From an uncultured Clostridia bacterium (GTDB lineage: Bacteria > Bacillota > Clostridia > Christensenellales > UBA1242): a stretch of DNA of 64,000 nucleotides. A model generated the notes under the pieces. It saw nothing but the letters and a program-made list of their open reading frames with translations. It did not search any database and was not told where the DNA came from. The stretch's first letter is position 1; every line of letters starts with the position of its first letter. The translations under genes and the position numbers were made by a program. The DNA is taken from contig CAKVHW010000001.1 in NCBI GenBank assembly GCA_934754495.1, forward strand, positions 62,001 through 126,000, written 5' to 3'. Positions 44,803-53,694 of the stretch are shown piece after piece.

Positions 44803-45897
44803 CTATACGTTAAATCTAAATAGCATAACATCGCCGTCTTGAACAACGTAATCTTTGCCTTCCATTCTGACTTTGCCTTTCTCTTTGGCTGCCGCCATAC
44901 TGCCTAATTCTATTAGGTCGTTATAAGACACAACTTCGGCTTTAATAAATCCCTTTTCAAAATCGGTATGAATTTTGCCAGCTGCTTGTGGTGCCTTTGT
45001 GCCACGTTTGATTGTCCAAGCCCTTACTTCTGGCTCGCCTGCTGTAAGATAACTAATAAGACCAAGTAGCCTATAACTTGCAACAATTAGTTGACCAAGT
45101 CCAAACTCTTTTAGTCCAAGTTCTTCCTTAAACATTTCAAGTTCTTCATCGCTAAGTTTTGAAAGTTCTTCTTCAATTTTAGCACACACAACAATGCTTT
45201 CGGCATTATCAAGCACAGCATAGTTTCTCACCTTTGCAATATTAGGGTCACTATCTTGATTTTTAATTTGTTCTTCATTAACATTAGCACAATATATTAC
45301 TGGCTTACTTGTAATAAGGAAGAACCCCTTAATCATTTCCCTTTCTTCTTCAGTCGCCGGGTACGACCTAACTGGTTTTTCTTGTTCTAGAAGTGTACGT
45401 AATTTTTCTAGAAGTGTCATTTCAGCAACAGCAGTTTTGTCACCAGCCTTAACACCTTTAGACACACGCTCTAGCCTTTTAATAACACTCTCTAGGTCTG
45501 CAAGAATTAATTCCATATTAATTTCTTCAATATCTCTAATAGGGTCAATACTACCATCAACGTGAATAATTTTAGAGTTTTCAAAACACCTTACAACATG
45601 AACAATAGCATCGGTTTCACGAATGTGACTTAAAAATTTGTTTCCAAGCCCTTCACCCTTAGATGCACCTTTTACAAGACCTGCAATATCAACAAATTCT
45701 ATTGTTGCAGGTGTTATTTTTTTAGTGTTGTACATTTCAGCAAGTTTTATTAATCTATCGTCTGGCACAGCAACCACACCAGTGTTTGGCTCGATTGTGC
45801 AGAACGGATAGTTTTCACTTGGAATATTATTTTTTGTTATGGCATTAAACAAAGTACTTTTGCCAACGTTTGGAAGTCCAACAACGCCTAATTTCAT
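44803..45897 (-). CDS. ychF: Ribosome-binding ATPase YchF (Obg-family)
   Basis: 364 residues, the usual length. P-loop GLPNVGKSTLF at the N-terminus, the non-canonical NxxE-type G4 region that gives ATP preference, and the C-terminal TGS-like domain (GEPEVRAWTIKRGTKAPQAAGKIHTDFEKGFIKAEV). YchF proteins bind ribosomes and respond to stress and redox state. It is followed after 9 nt by the cysteine-rich gene. RBS AAGGA ten bases upstream of the ATG. Confidence 0.96.
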   Translation of the reverse strand: MKLGVVGLPNVGKSTLFNAITKNNIPSENYPFCTIEPNTGVVAVPDDRLIKLAEMYNTKKITPATIEFVDIAGLVKGASKGEGLGNKFLSHIRETDAIVHVVRCFENSKIIHVDGSIDPIRDIEEINMELILADLESVIKRLERVSKGVKAGDKTAVAEMTLLEKLRTLLEQEKPVRSYPATEEEREMIKGFFLITSKPVIYCANVNEEQIKNQDSDPNIAKVRNYAVLDNAESIVVCAKIEEELSKLSDEELEMFKEELGLKEFGLGQLIVASYRLLGLISYLTAGEPEVRAWTIKRGTKAPQAAGKIHTDFEKGFIKAEVVSYNDLIELGSMAAAKEKGKVRMEGKDYVVQDGDVMLFRFNV

Positions 45898-46088
45898 GAT
45901 GATTTGTCCTTTTACTTTTGTTTTTATTTTACTTGTACCTAATTATACAACATAAATACTTTAATTAAAAGTATTTTTTCCTATTTTTAGCCAATAAATA
46001 ACATTAAGAAACTATCTTAACAAAACAAAAATTTTGTAATAATTTAGGTAAAAACGCAATATTATGTTTTAAAAAGGGTGGAATTGTA

Positions 46089-46988
46089 ATGCTAAATTTT
46101 TTTAATGCAATTGTAATAGGTTTTGTTCAAGGGGTTGCCGAATTTTTGCCAATTAGTAGCAGTGGACACCTAGTACTTGTGTACGAACTTTTTAAAATAA
46201 ACGAAAACTCTTTTGCTCTAACAATCTTTTTACACATGGCAACACTTTTTTCAATAATATATGTGTACAGAAAAGACATATTAAAACTTATAAAGCACCC
46301 ATTTTGTAAAACCAACAAACTATTAATTACAGCCACAATTCCAACAGTGGTTGTGGCATTAATCTTAAAAAAAACAATCACTAATTCATTTAATCTAAAC
46401 TTTATAATATTTGGTTTTATATTCACCGCACTTATTTTAGGAGTTGCCGACTATTTGTCAGAAAAGCAAGATTTATTGTCAATATCTCAATTAAAGGTGG
46501 CACAAGGCGATGTTTTGCTAAAATACCAATCACCTACTATCACAATAAAAAACAACACAATAATTCACGAAAAAGCACCAATATTTAGCGAAAGCGACAT
46601 TACTAGTATTAACATATCACATGTTCAAAGTATTGTAATTGGGCTAGCTCAAGGATTAGCTTGTTTCCCTGGAATTAGCCGTAGTGGTAGCACAATAGCA
46701 ACTGCATTAATTTTAAAGGTAAATAAAAAGGACGCAACCACGTTTTCGTTTTTACTGAGTATTCCTGTTATACTAGGCTCAATGATGCTTGCAATTGCCG
46801 ACTTTAATAAAAGCGGAAGCACGCTTAGTATTCCCAGTATTCTTGTAGCATGCATGGTAAGTTTTGTAGTGGGAATATTTGCCATAAATCTTTTAAACAG
46901 GGTAGTAAAAAAACAAAAGCTAAGTTATTTTTCGTATTACCTACTTGCTCTTGTTTTTGTTATCTTATTTATTAAGTTTGTGTTTTAG
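46089..46988 (+). CDS. uppP: Undecaprenyl-diphosphatase
   Basis: 299 residues, multi-pass membrane enzyme that recycles the C55 lipid carrier for peptidoglycan and polysaccharide synthesis; also gives bacitracin tolerance. Catalytic motif QGVAEFLPISSSGH at the N-terminus and PGISRSGST in the second half are intact. Between helices there is an extra loop of about 45 residues (LLSISQLKVAQGDVLLKY ...), which makes it longer than the common 265-275 aa. GGGTGG precedes the ATG. Its stop overlaps that of the convergent queH gene by 4 bp, with no terminator between. Confidence 0.93.
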   Translation: MLNFFNAIVIGFVQGVAEFLPISSSGHLVLVYELFKINENSFALTIFLHMATLFSIIYVYRKDILKLIKHPFCKTNKLLITATIPTVVVALILKKTITNSFNLNFIIFGFIFTALILGVADYLSEKQDLLSISQLKVAQGDVLLKYQSPTITIKNNTIIHEKAPIFSESDITSINISHVQSIVIGLAQGLACFPGISRSGSTIATALILKVNKKDATTFSFLLSIPVILGSMMLAIADFNKSGSTLSIPSILVACMVSFVVGIFAINLLNRVVKKQKLSYFSYYLLALVFVILFIKFVF

Positions 46989-47524
46989 TTTTGTTTTGGA
47001 ATAGAATATTTACAACCGCAATAGTTTTGTCTATATATTCCATAAAGTTTACTATTTTGAATACTCTTTAAATAGCCATCGTTCTTTTTAAAATTAGCTT
47101 CTAAATACTTTACACCGTATTTGGCTTCAAGTTCTTTCCCTATTTTATTAATGGCAATGTAATCCTTATGCGGACTAACCGACAAGGTTGTGGTGAAAAC
47201 ATCATAACCTTTTTCTTTTGCATATTGTGCTGTTTTTTCTAGTCTTATTCTAAAACATTCTAGACACCTGTTTCCGCCTTCAGGTTCACTCTCTAAGCCC
47301 TTAACCACACTTTCATAGTCTTCTGGAGTGTAATCACAAAATACAGACGACACACCAATTTGATTTAAGTACTTATGCTGTGCTTCTGCCCTTTTAACAT
47401 ACTCCTCTTCTGGGTAAATATTAGGATTATAAAAGAATACAGTTACTATATAATTAGGGGTAAGTTGGTCTAGCACCCCACTACTACATGGCCCACAACA
47501 ACTGTGTAGCAACAATTTTTCCAT
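46985..47524 (-). CDS. queH: Epoxyqueuosine reductase QueH
   Basis: 179 residues of the DUF208 family. QueH catalyses the last step of queuosine synthesis in tRNA, in species without the cobalamin enzyme QueG. Signatures: N-terminal LLHSCCGPCSS, RCLECFRIRL, and the C-terminal NYCGCKYS, whose cysteines bind the Fe-S cluster and metal. It starts 16 nt after the exporter gene, so it is probably in the same transcript. Full length. Confidence 0.93.
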   Translation of the reverse strand: MEKLLLHSCCGPCSSGVLDQLTPNYIVTVFFYNPNIYPEEEYVKRAEAQHKYLNQIGVSSVFCDYTPEDYESVVKGLESEPEGGNRCLECFRIRLEKTAQYAKEKGYDVFTTTLSVSPHKDYIAINKIGKELEAKYGVKYLEANFKKNDGYLKSIQNSKLYGIYRQNYCGCKYSIPKQN

Positions 47525-47540
47525 ATGTTCTCCTTGAACA

Positions 47541-48500
47541 CTAAAACAAAGTTATGATATAGCCCGCCACAACACTTATTAGGTATAGCGAAACAATAAT
47601 CCATATAGTTTGTTTTTTGTTTTTATTTTCTTTTATTAACATCATTAGCCCTAACCCTGCATTGGCAGAAAGACCAGTGATTGTTGCGCCAAGTGTAAGT
47701 CCGCCCATTGCAAACAACTTACTAATTACAACACTTGATGCGCAGTTTGGAATAAGCCCAACAAGACCTGCAAACAGTGGTTGCAACCAAATTGTTGTGC
47801 TTAAAAATTCGTTTAATTTTGCTTCGGTTATGAAATAAATCAAAATGCCAAATATCAAATTAATTACTAGTACAAAAGCAAACACTTTTAGGCTATGCAA
47901 AAGTGGATGTTTCATAAAGTGCCAAAAATTAAACTTAGATGGTTGTTCTTCATCAATCTCGTGACCACAACAACCAACATGGTGTTCATCAGTAATTTCT
48001 GCCATTAGGTAATCGTGCTCACACTCAGTGTCAACCACTTCAATTTTGCTATCACATTTATTATTTAGGCGACCAAATTTTTCAACATAATCCGCATGTT
48101 TTGATTTGTGAACCAGTGAGAAAAATGTGATTGAATAACCCACAATTAGTGCCAAAACAAACTTAATAAGTAGTATTATCCAAAGTTTGCTTGCACTATT
48201 AGGGTTGGATAATAGCACAGGGATTGCCTCATCACTTGTGGCAATATATAGTGCAAAAAGTGTGCCTAACGACAAACTTTTTTTAGTATACAAATCTGTT
48301 GCAATTACTGAAAACCCGCATTGTGGAACAAGCCCCACACCAGCAGCAAAAAGAGGGGCGAATTTGCCCTTTAAAAACCTGCTGTTTTGCAATGTTTTAG
48401 CGGTTTTTAATTCAAAAACTTCAATTAAAACATAGCACACCAGCAATATTGGAAATACTTTTAATGCGTCAATTAATGCATCTAAAATTGCTTCCCACAT
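47541..48500 (-). CDS. Ten-helix heavy-metal/arsenic exporter family protein
   Basis: About 319 residues. Two homologous halves each have several membrane helices and a conserved signature, PQCGFSVIATDLY in the first and PNCASSVVISKLF in the second, typical of the putative 10TM heavy-metal exporter (ArsP_2) family. The central cytosolic loop is rich in metal ligands (CEHDYLMAEITDEHHVGCCGHE). The substrate is uncertain: arsenic, manganese or another metal. The start MWEAILDALIDA at 48500 has GGAG upstream; an in-frame start at 48524 lies too close to the promoter. It is followed by queH. Confidence 0.78.
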   Translation of the reverse strand: MWEAILDALIDALKVFPILLVCYVLIEVFELKTAKTLQNSRFLKGKFAPLFAAGVGLVPQCGFSVIATDLYTKKSLSLGTLFALYIATSDEAIPVLLSNPNSASKLWIILLIKFVLALIVGYSITFFSLVHKSKHADYVEKFGRLNNKCDSKIEVVDTECEHDYLMAEITDEHHVGCCGHEIDEEQPSKFNFWHFMKHPLLHSLKVFAFVLVINLIFGILIYFITEAKLNEFLSTTIWLQPLFAGLVGLIPNCASSVVISKLFAMGGLTLGATITGLSANAGLGLMMLIKENKNKKQTIWIIVSLYLISVVAGYIITLF

Positions 48501-48525
48501 ACACCTTTCTCCTAACTTAAACAAT

Positions 48526-48552
48526 ATTATACCTTTTTTAATTTTAAGTCAA
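48526..48552 (-). promoter_or_regulatory. Probable promoter of the exporter-queH operon
   Basis: Minus strand TTGACT, 15-nt spacer (short), TATAAT, start near 48519. Confidence 0.45.
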
Positions 48553-48647
48553 TAGTTTGATTGTTGTATTAATTATTGACCACAATGTATATTTCGACAA
48601 AATGTTGCAAAAAATATACTAACAACTTTAAGGAGGAATTTAATCAA

Positions 48648-49085
48648 ATGAAAAACAACGCAAACAAAACCCTACTTACAATTGCGTATTATGGCTGTGT
48701 TGTAATAATGCTAGCACTTGTTGTGACACTTATTATTGGGTTACTTCGTACCGATGTTGCACTATGGATTAGAATTTGTTATATTGCAATTGCATGCTTA
48801 CTTGTTGGGCTTGTAATATATGACTGCGTGTGCATTAATACTGGCATGAGCACTTATGTTGCAGGATTTATTATGTATACCCTAACTGTTGCAACCATGA
48901 TTGTATGCTTTGTGCTATACTCTCGTCTTGCAATCAACAATGGGCTTGTTCCAACCACCGATTTGTCACTTTATCTATTTGAAATTGGCAACCTTGTAGC
49001 AATTAACATTCTTACAATCATAATCTACTGCATTGGAAATTTTTACGTAAAACATGACAAACCCGCTATGCGTACTAAAATTTAA
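48648..49085 (+). CDS. Four-helix membrane protein, function unknown
   Basis: 145 residues with four hydrophobic helices (from about residue 8: LLTIAYYGCVVIMLALVVTLIIGL; then WIRICYIAIACLLVGLVIY, YVAGFIMYTLTVATMIVCFVL and LVAINILTIIIYCIGNF). The start at 48648 is preferred because AAGGAGG lies 11 bases upstream; a longer frame from TTG 48576 has no ribosome site. Divergent from the exporter gene and followed by a terminator. No family recognised. Confidence 0.65.
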   Translation: MKNNANKTLLTIAYYGCVVIMLALVVTLIIGLLRTDVALWIRICYIAIACLLVGLVIYDCVCINTGMSTYVAGFIMYTLTVATMIVCFVLYSRLAINNGLVPTTDLSLYLFEIGNLVAINILTIIIYCIGNFYVKHDKPAMRTKI

Positions 49086-49105
49086 TAGTATTAGGTTTTA
49101 ATACA

Positions 49106-49138
49106 AAAAAAACACCTTACTACATTAAGGTGTTTTTT
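49106..49138. terminator. Bidirectional terminator
   Basis: AAAACACCTTA, 6-nt loop, TAAGGTGTTTT with T-runs on both strands, between the four-helix gene and nrdG. Confidence 0.85.
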
Positions 49139-49177
49139 ATATTTTTAATTATGATATTAATATTTAACTTGTTTAGG

Positions 49178-49867
49178 TTATTTATAGCCACGTAAAAATA
49201 CTTTATCCACACAATTTTCAAGAATGTTTTTAAACTCTAATGCGGTGGTTTTTTCTACTTCGTTTAAACCGCTTTTAATTGTTGTGCCATTATCTACAAA
49301 TTCTTGAAGATACAACACTTTAGCACCTTTTACAAGTTCCCCCATTTCAGTAATGCTTTGTGTTGTATGATAATCTCTCACCAAAGTTGTGCGAAATTCA
49401 TAGTCTACAACTCCGCTTTTTAGTAGATTAACACTTTTAATTATATTGTCCAATTTTAGCCCCTTTACTCCGCAAGTATCAGGGTACATATTGGGCGAAT
49501 TTTTAATATCCATGGCCACAAAATCTACAAGTTTTTGGTCAATTAAATATTTTAGCATATTATAATTTGTGCCATTAGTATCAAGTTTTACTTTAAAACC
49601 AATTTCTTTTAATGATTTTAAAAACTCTGGCAAATCTGGGTGAATTGTAGGCTCACCACCACTAACAACAACACCATCAAGAAAACCTTTTCTTTTAACA
49701 AGGTAATCAAAAACATCTTGTGTATCAAGTGGTTCTACGTTGTTTTCGACAAGCGATGAATTATGGCAAAACGGACATTTAAAATTACAACCGCCAGTGA
49801 AAACAACAGCACAACACAAGTCGCCATAATCAACCATTGATAGTTTTTCTAAGCCCAAAATATCCAT
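49178..49867 (-). CDS. nrdG: Anaerobic ribonucleotide reductase activase (radical SAM)
   Basis: 229 residues. The radical-SAM cluster motif CNFKCPFC (Cys27, 31, 34) is followed by GGEPTIHPDL. It uses SAM to install the glycyl radical on NrdD. Last gene of nrdD-trxB-nrdG, 15 nt after trxB. It is longer than the E. coli activase (about 154 aa) and closer to the long pyruvate-formate-lyase-activase-like form common in Clostridia. Confidence 0.9.
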   Translation of the reverse strand: MDILGLEKLSMVDYGDLCCAVVFTGGCNFKCPFCHNSSLVENNVEPLDTQDVFDYLVKRKGFLDGVVVSGGEPTIHPDLPEFLKSLKEIGFKVKLDTNGTNYNMLKYLIDQKLVDFVAMDIKNSPNMYPDTCGVKGLKLDNIIKSVNLLKSGVVDYEFRTTLVRDYHTTQSITEMGELVKGAKVLYLQEFVDNGTTIKSGLNEVEKTTALEFKNILENCVDKVFLRGYK

Positions 49868-49882
49868 AACTTCTCCTTTGTT

Positions 49883-50791
49883 TTACTTTAATGAATTAAC
49901 ATAATTTACAGCTTGCGAACCAGCCACTGCACCATCTCCAATTGCGGTAGCAACTTGCCTAATCTTTTTAGCACGGCAATCGCCAGCAACAAACAAGCCT
50001 GGTGTTTTTGTGGTGCAGGTTTCGTCCGCTTTAATGTAACCTGCTTTGTCTAAATCAACATATTCCTTAAACATATCGTTGTCGGACACTTGACCTATCG
50101 CAACAAAAAGTGCAGGAGTGTCTAAAATAAACTTTTCGCCGTTTGATTTAGTAAACTCAACCTTTTCAAGCTTAACGTCACCTATCAACTTACTTGCTGT
50201 TGCATTAGGAATAATCTCAATTTTTTTGTTGGCTCTAATTGCATCTTCTAGGCTTTTTTCGCCAAAAAACTTATCAAACATTGTAACCATTCTAACCTTA
50301 TGGCAAAATCCTGCTAGCAATAATGCATATTGCATTGCACTATTTCCGTCACCCACAAGAACAACATCTTGTCCTTTAAAGAACGGGCCGTCACAAATTG
50401 CACAATAATAAATTCCCTTGCCTAAAAGTTTTTCTTCGTTTTCAAGGTTTAGCATACGTGGTTTTACACCATTTGCAATAATAACACTTTTACTATCATA
50501 AGTGTGATAATCGGTAGTAACCTTAAAAATATCGCCTTGTTTTTCAAGCTTTTGCACTTCTTCTAGCTCGAAAGTTACACCAAGGTCGTTAATTTGTTCA
50601 AATATTTTATCAGATAGTTCGTAGCCTGACACACTCTTTAATGTTGGGTAATTTTCAACTTTTGGCGACTTTGCAATTTGTCCGCCATATGTTTCACGTT
50701 CTAGAATTAAAACTTTTTTTTCACTTCTTAAAGCATAAAGGGCGGCAGTCATTCCTGCCACCCCACTGCCAATTATTGTTATATCAAACAT
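49883..50791 (-). CDS. trxB: Thioredoxin reductase
   Basis: 302 residues. FAD site GSGVAGMTAALYA, NAD(P)H site GDGNSAMQYA, redox-active CAICDG, and the C-terminal FVAGDCRAKKIRQVATAIGDGAVA. It lies 2 nt after nrdD and 15 nt before nrdG, so it probably serves the glutaredoxin-like domain fused to NrdD. The second nucleotide-site basic residues that would prove NADPH use are not obvious. Confidence 0.95.
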   Translation of the reverse strand: MFDITIIGSGVAGMTAALYALRSEKKVLILERETYGGQIAKSPKVENYPTLKSVSGYELSDKIFEQINDLGVTFELEEVQKLEKQGDIFKVTTDYHTYDSKSVIIANGVKPRMLNLENEEKLLGKGIYYCAICDGPFFKGQDVVLVGDGNSAMQYALLLAGFCHKVRMVTMFDKFFGEKSLEDAIRANKKIEIIPNATASKLIGDVKLEKVEFTKSNGEKFILDTPALFVAIGQVSDNDMFKEYVDLDKAGYIKADETCTTKTPGLFVAGDCRAKKIRQVATAIGDGAVAGSQAVNYVNSLK

Positions 50792-50793
50792 AA

Positions 50794-53175
50794 TTATTTT
50801 TTCAAACCTTCCAAATATTTCTTAATGTCGCTAACATTTTCAAACATCATTTGCATATTGCCATTAGGAACAACTAGTGTAGGTGCATTTTTAATGCCCA
50901 TTTTTTCACAAAGTTCCTTATTTTCCATTGCATCAACTGCTTCGTAATCGTAATTAGCATTTTTTAGTAATGCTTTTGCCATTTTACAGTTTGGGCAAGT
51001 TGGAGTTGTGAATAGCATTGGTTTTTCTACCACTTCTATGCCGTGTTTTTCTTCGTCATGGCAAGTGCATTCACAATCTTTTTTGTGGCAATGTTCTAAT
51101 TTTGAATTGCCAATGTCATAAGTTTTTCTATCAAGATATTCTTGTGCTTTGCCGTCATTCCAATTGTTTACTGGTCTGTAGTAGCCAGTGATACGGCTAT
51201 AAACTTCGGTAGGTGCTCCGCAGATTGGGCAAGTTTTTTGTTCGCCGTCTAGATAACCGTGATTAGCGCACACAGAATATGTTGGGCTAATTGTGTAGTA
51301 AGGAAGTCTATAGTTTTCGGCAATTTTTCTTACTAAATTCATTGTTGCTTTCCAACTTTCAAGACGTTGCCCCAAGAATGTATGGAATACTGTTCCACTT
51401 GTATACAATGTTTGAAGTTCGTCTTGAATATCTAGTGCTTTAAATAGGTCGTCAGTATAGCCTACTGGCAAGTGACTTGAGTTGGTGTAATATGGCACTT
51501 TACTATCGTCATTAGCAGTAATAATATCTGGCCAACGTTCTTTGTCGTGTTTAGCAAGTCTATACGATGTACTTTCGGCTGGAGTTGCTTCCAAATTGTA
51601 AAGGTCGCCGTACTCTTCTTGGTACATTGATAATCTTTCACGCATAAAGTTAAGGGTCTTTTTAGTAAACTCTTGTGCTTCCTCGTGTGTTAAATCTTGT
51701 CCAATCCACACAGCATTCAAACATGCTTCGTTCATTCCCACCAAACCAATTGTTGAGAAGTGATTTGCAAATGTGCCAAGATAACGTTTTGTGTAAGGAT
51801 ACAAGCCGTTTTCCAAAAGTTTTGTAATTGTTTCACGTTTAATTTTTAGGCTTCTTGCAGAGATATCCATCATGTGTGCAAGACGGTCAAAAAATTCATC
51901 TTCTGATTTAGATAGATATGCAATACGTGGCATATTTATTGTAACAACACCAACACTACCTGTTGATTCACCACTTCCAAAGTATCCGCCAGATTTTCTG
52001 CGAAGTTCTCTTAGGTCTAGGCGAAGACGACAACACATGCTTCTAACATCACTTGGTTCCATATCACTGTTAATGTAGTTACTAAAATATGGAGTGCCAT
52101 ATTTGGTTGTCATTTCAAACAATAGTTTGTTGTTTTCGGTTTCGCTCCAATCAAAATCCTTAGTGATTGAATATGTAGGAATTGGGTATTGGAAACCACG
52201 ACCATTTGCATCACCTTCAATCATGATTTCAATAAAGGCCTTATTAATCATAGCCATTTCTTTAGCACAATCTTTGTACTTAAAGTCTTGTTCTTCTCCA
52301 CCAACAATTGCGTTAAGTTCGGCTAAGTCATTAGGAACAACCCAGTCAAGTGTAATGTTGGTAAAAGGTGCTTGTGTGCCCCAACGACTTGGAGTATTTA
52401 CACCATATATAAATGACTGCAAACCTTGTTTAACTTGTTTGTAAGTAAGATTATCAATCTTAACAAAAGGTGCTAAATATGTGTCAAACGATGAGAATGC
52501 TTGAGCGCCTGCCCACTCATTTTGCATAATGCCAAGGAAATTAACCATTTGGTTGCAAAGTGTGCTTAGGTGACGTGCTGGGCTACTTGTAATTTTGCCC
52601 GGAACACCACCAAGACCTTCTTTGATAAGTTGTTTTAGCGACCAACCAGCACAGTATCCTGTAAGCATGCTAAGGTCGTGAATGTGAATATCGGCATTTT
52701 TATGTGCTTGCTCAATTTCTTTATCATACACATCGCTTAGCCAGTAATTGGCTGTAATTGCACCACTATTAGAAAGAATTAAACCACCAACCGAATATGT
52801 AACTGTGCTATTTTCTTTAACACGCCAATCGGCAAGTTTAAGATACTTATCAACAGTTGCCTTGTAGTCAAGGAATGTGTTGTTAATGTTTCTAATTTTT
52901 TCGTGATCACGGCGATATATAATATAAGCCTTAGCAACATCTTCGTAGCCATTCTTCATTAAAACGTTTTCAACAATGTCTTGAACATCTTCAACTGACG
53001 GAATTTTATCTGGAAACTTCTCATTAAGATACAACTCCGTAATTCTTGCCATTTTTTTGCAATCTTTAATTTCGCCATCGCCAATGCTCATCATTGCCTT
53101 AGCAATTGCATTTTCAATCTTTGTGATGTCATAATCGGCAAGCCTTCCATCTCTTTTTCTAATTTTTGTTATCAT
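50794..53175 (-). CDS. nrdD: Class III ribonucleotide reductase fused to a glutaredoxin-like domain
   Basis: 793 residues. N-terminal ATP cone (about 1-90, starting ITKIRKRDGRLADYD), the catalytic barrel, a C-terminal zinc site (CANHGYLDGEQKTCPICG), and the glycyl-radical segment RITGYYRP. A Cys/His-rich linker (HCHKKDCECTCHDEEKH) then leads into a glutaredoxin-like domain (about 718-793) with the active site TTPTCPNCKMAKALL and NAPTLVVP. Reduces NTPs to dNTPs without oxygen. The fused redoxin plus adjacent trxB points to a thiol-dependent enzyme rather than the formate-dependent E. coli type. NrdR-box promoter upstream. Confidence 0.95.
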   Translation of the reverse strand: MITKIRKRDGRLADYDITKIENAIAKAMMSIGDGEIKDCKKMARITELYLNEKFPDKIPSVEDVQDIVENVLMKNGYEDVAKAYIIYRRDHEKIRNINNTFLDYKATVDKYLKLADWRVKENSTVTYSVGGLILSNSGAITANYWLSDVYDKEIEQAHKNADIHIHDLSMLTGYCAGWSLKQLIKEGLGGVPGKITSSPARHLSTLCNQMVNFLGIMQNEWAGAQAFSSFDTYLAPFVKIDNLTYKQVKQGLQSFIYGVNTPSRWGTQAPFTNITLDWVVPNDLAELNAIVGGEEQDFKYKDCAKEMAMINKAFIEIMIEGDANGRGFQYPIPTYSITKDFDWSETENNKLLFEMTTKYGTPYFSNYINSDMEPSDVRSMCCRLRLDLRELRRKSGGYFGSGESTGSVGVVTINMPRIAYLSKSEDEFFDRLAHMMDISARSLKIKRETITKLLENGLYPYTKRYLGTFANHFSTIGLVGMNEACLNAVWIGQDLTHEEAQEFTKKTLNFMRERLSMYQEEYGDLYNLEATPAESTSYRLAKHDKERWPDIITANDDSKVPYYTNSSHLPVGYTDDLFKALDIQDELQTLYTSGTVFHTFLGQRLESWKATMNLVRKIAENYRLPYYTISPTYSVCANHGYLDGEQKTCPICGAPTEVYSRITGYYRPVNNWNDGKAQEYLDRKTYDIGNSKLEHCHKKDCECTCHDEEKHGIEVVEKPMLFTTPTCPNCKMAKALLKNANYDYEAVDAMENKELCEKMGIKNAPTLVVPNGNMQMMFENVSDIKKYLEGLKK

Positions 53176-53209
53176 TTCCCTTTCTCCTTATGTATATATT
53201 TTATAAAAA

Positions 53210-53224
53210 GTGTTCGTGAAACAC
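53210..53224. promoter_or_regulatory. Short inverted repeat next to the NrdR box
   Basis: GTGTT, 5-nt centre, AACAC, in the nrdD leader immediately beside the NrdR box. It could be a further operator half or an mRNA hairpin. Confidence 0.3.
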
Positions 53225-53225
53225 A

Positions 53226-53241
53226 ACACAAGATATAGTGT
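53226..53241. promoter_or_regulatory. NrdR box
   Basis: ACACAAGATATAGTGT, fitting the NrdR consensus ACACWATATATWGTGT at nearly all positions. A weaker partner (minus strand ACACAAATTGTGGGGG) begins 32 bp upstream, about three helical turns, the usual box spacing, and a half-conserved one (minus strand ACACTATATGGGGGTT) overlaps the promoter at 53296-53311. NrdR would repress the operon when dATP is plentiful. Confidence 0.7.
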
Positions 53242-53285
53242 TTGTTTTTGTTATCAACCCCCACAATTTGTGTTTTACTAACTCG

Positions 53286-53314
53286 ATACTACCACAACCC
53301 CCATATAGTGTCAA
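53286..53314 (-). promoter_or_regulatory. Sigma-A promoter of nrdD-trxB-nrdG
   Basis: Minus strand perfect TTGACA, 17-nt spacer, TAGTAT; start near 53279, giving a leader of about 100 nt that includes the NrdR box. Confidence 0.75.
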
Positions 53315-53580
53315 ACAAAAAATTGAAATTTTTTTAAAATTTTTTTTGTGATGTATCATAAACCATGGCTTATTGTCAAAAACTATCATCTTCTTGTCAA
53401 TGTCGAATTTTGTCACACTACTATTCATTAAAATTAGTACACAATGTTTTGCAACTCACTTTAAAACACCAAGCCCATTCACACAAAATATGGTGTTTTT
53501 AAATTCTAAAAAATTTAAATATTACTCACTTATTGCAGTTAAAATTAATAAAAAGTATAAACCGCTGATACAAAAAACAA

Positions 53581-53610
53581 AAAAGATGCTTGTTAATCTA
53601 GCATCTTTTT
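53581..53610 (-). terminator. Terminator downstream of yqeY
   Basis: AAAAGATGCT, 10-nt loop, AGCATCTTTT with U-runs, 85 nt past the yqeY stop. Confidence 0.75.
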
Positions 53611-53694
53611 AAATATTGTATTTAATTTTTATGTTGTTTTAATATTCACAACATTAGGTTTATCTTATTTTCCTTAAAAAGTTTAAAGCAATGG

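Larger units (their letters stand above)
53176..53694. other. 519-bp intergenic region upstream of nrdD
   Basis: The nrdD-proximal part (53176-53320) holds the promoter and NrdR-like boxes. The remainder is AT-rich, with the yqeY-side terminator at 53581-53610. Short open frames on the plus strand here lack ribosome sites and protein-like composition. Nothing else is recognised. Confidence 0.6.

Noticed and set aside
53373..53612. Plus-strand 79-aa frame in the gap upstream of nrdD
   Set aside because: No ribosome site or promoter, Lys/Phe/Asn-rich as expected from AT-rich non-coding DNA, and it runs through a terminator.
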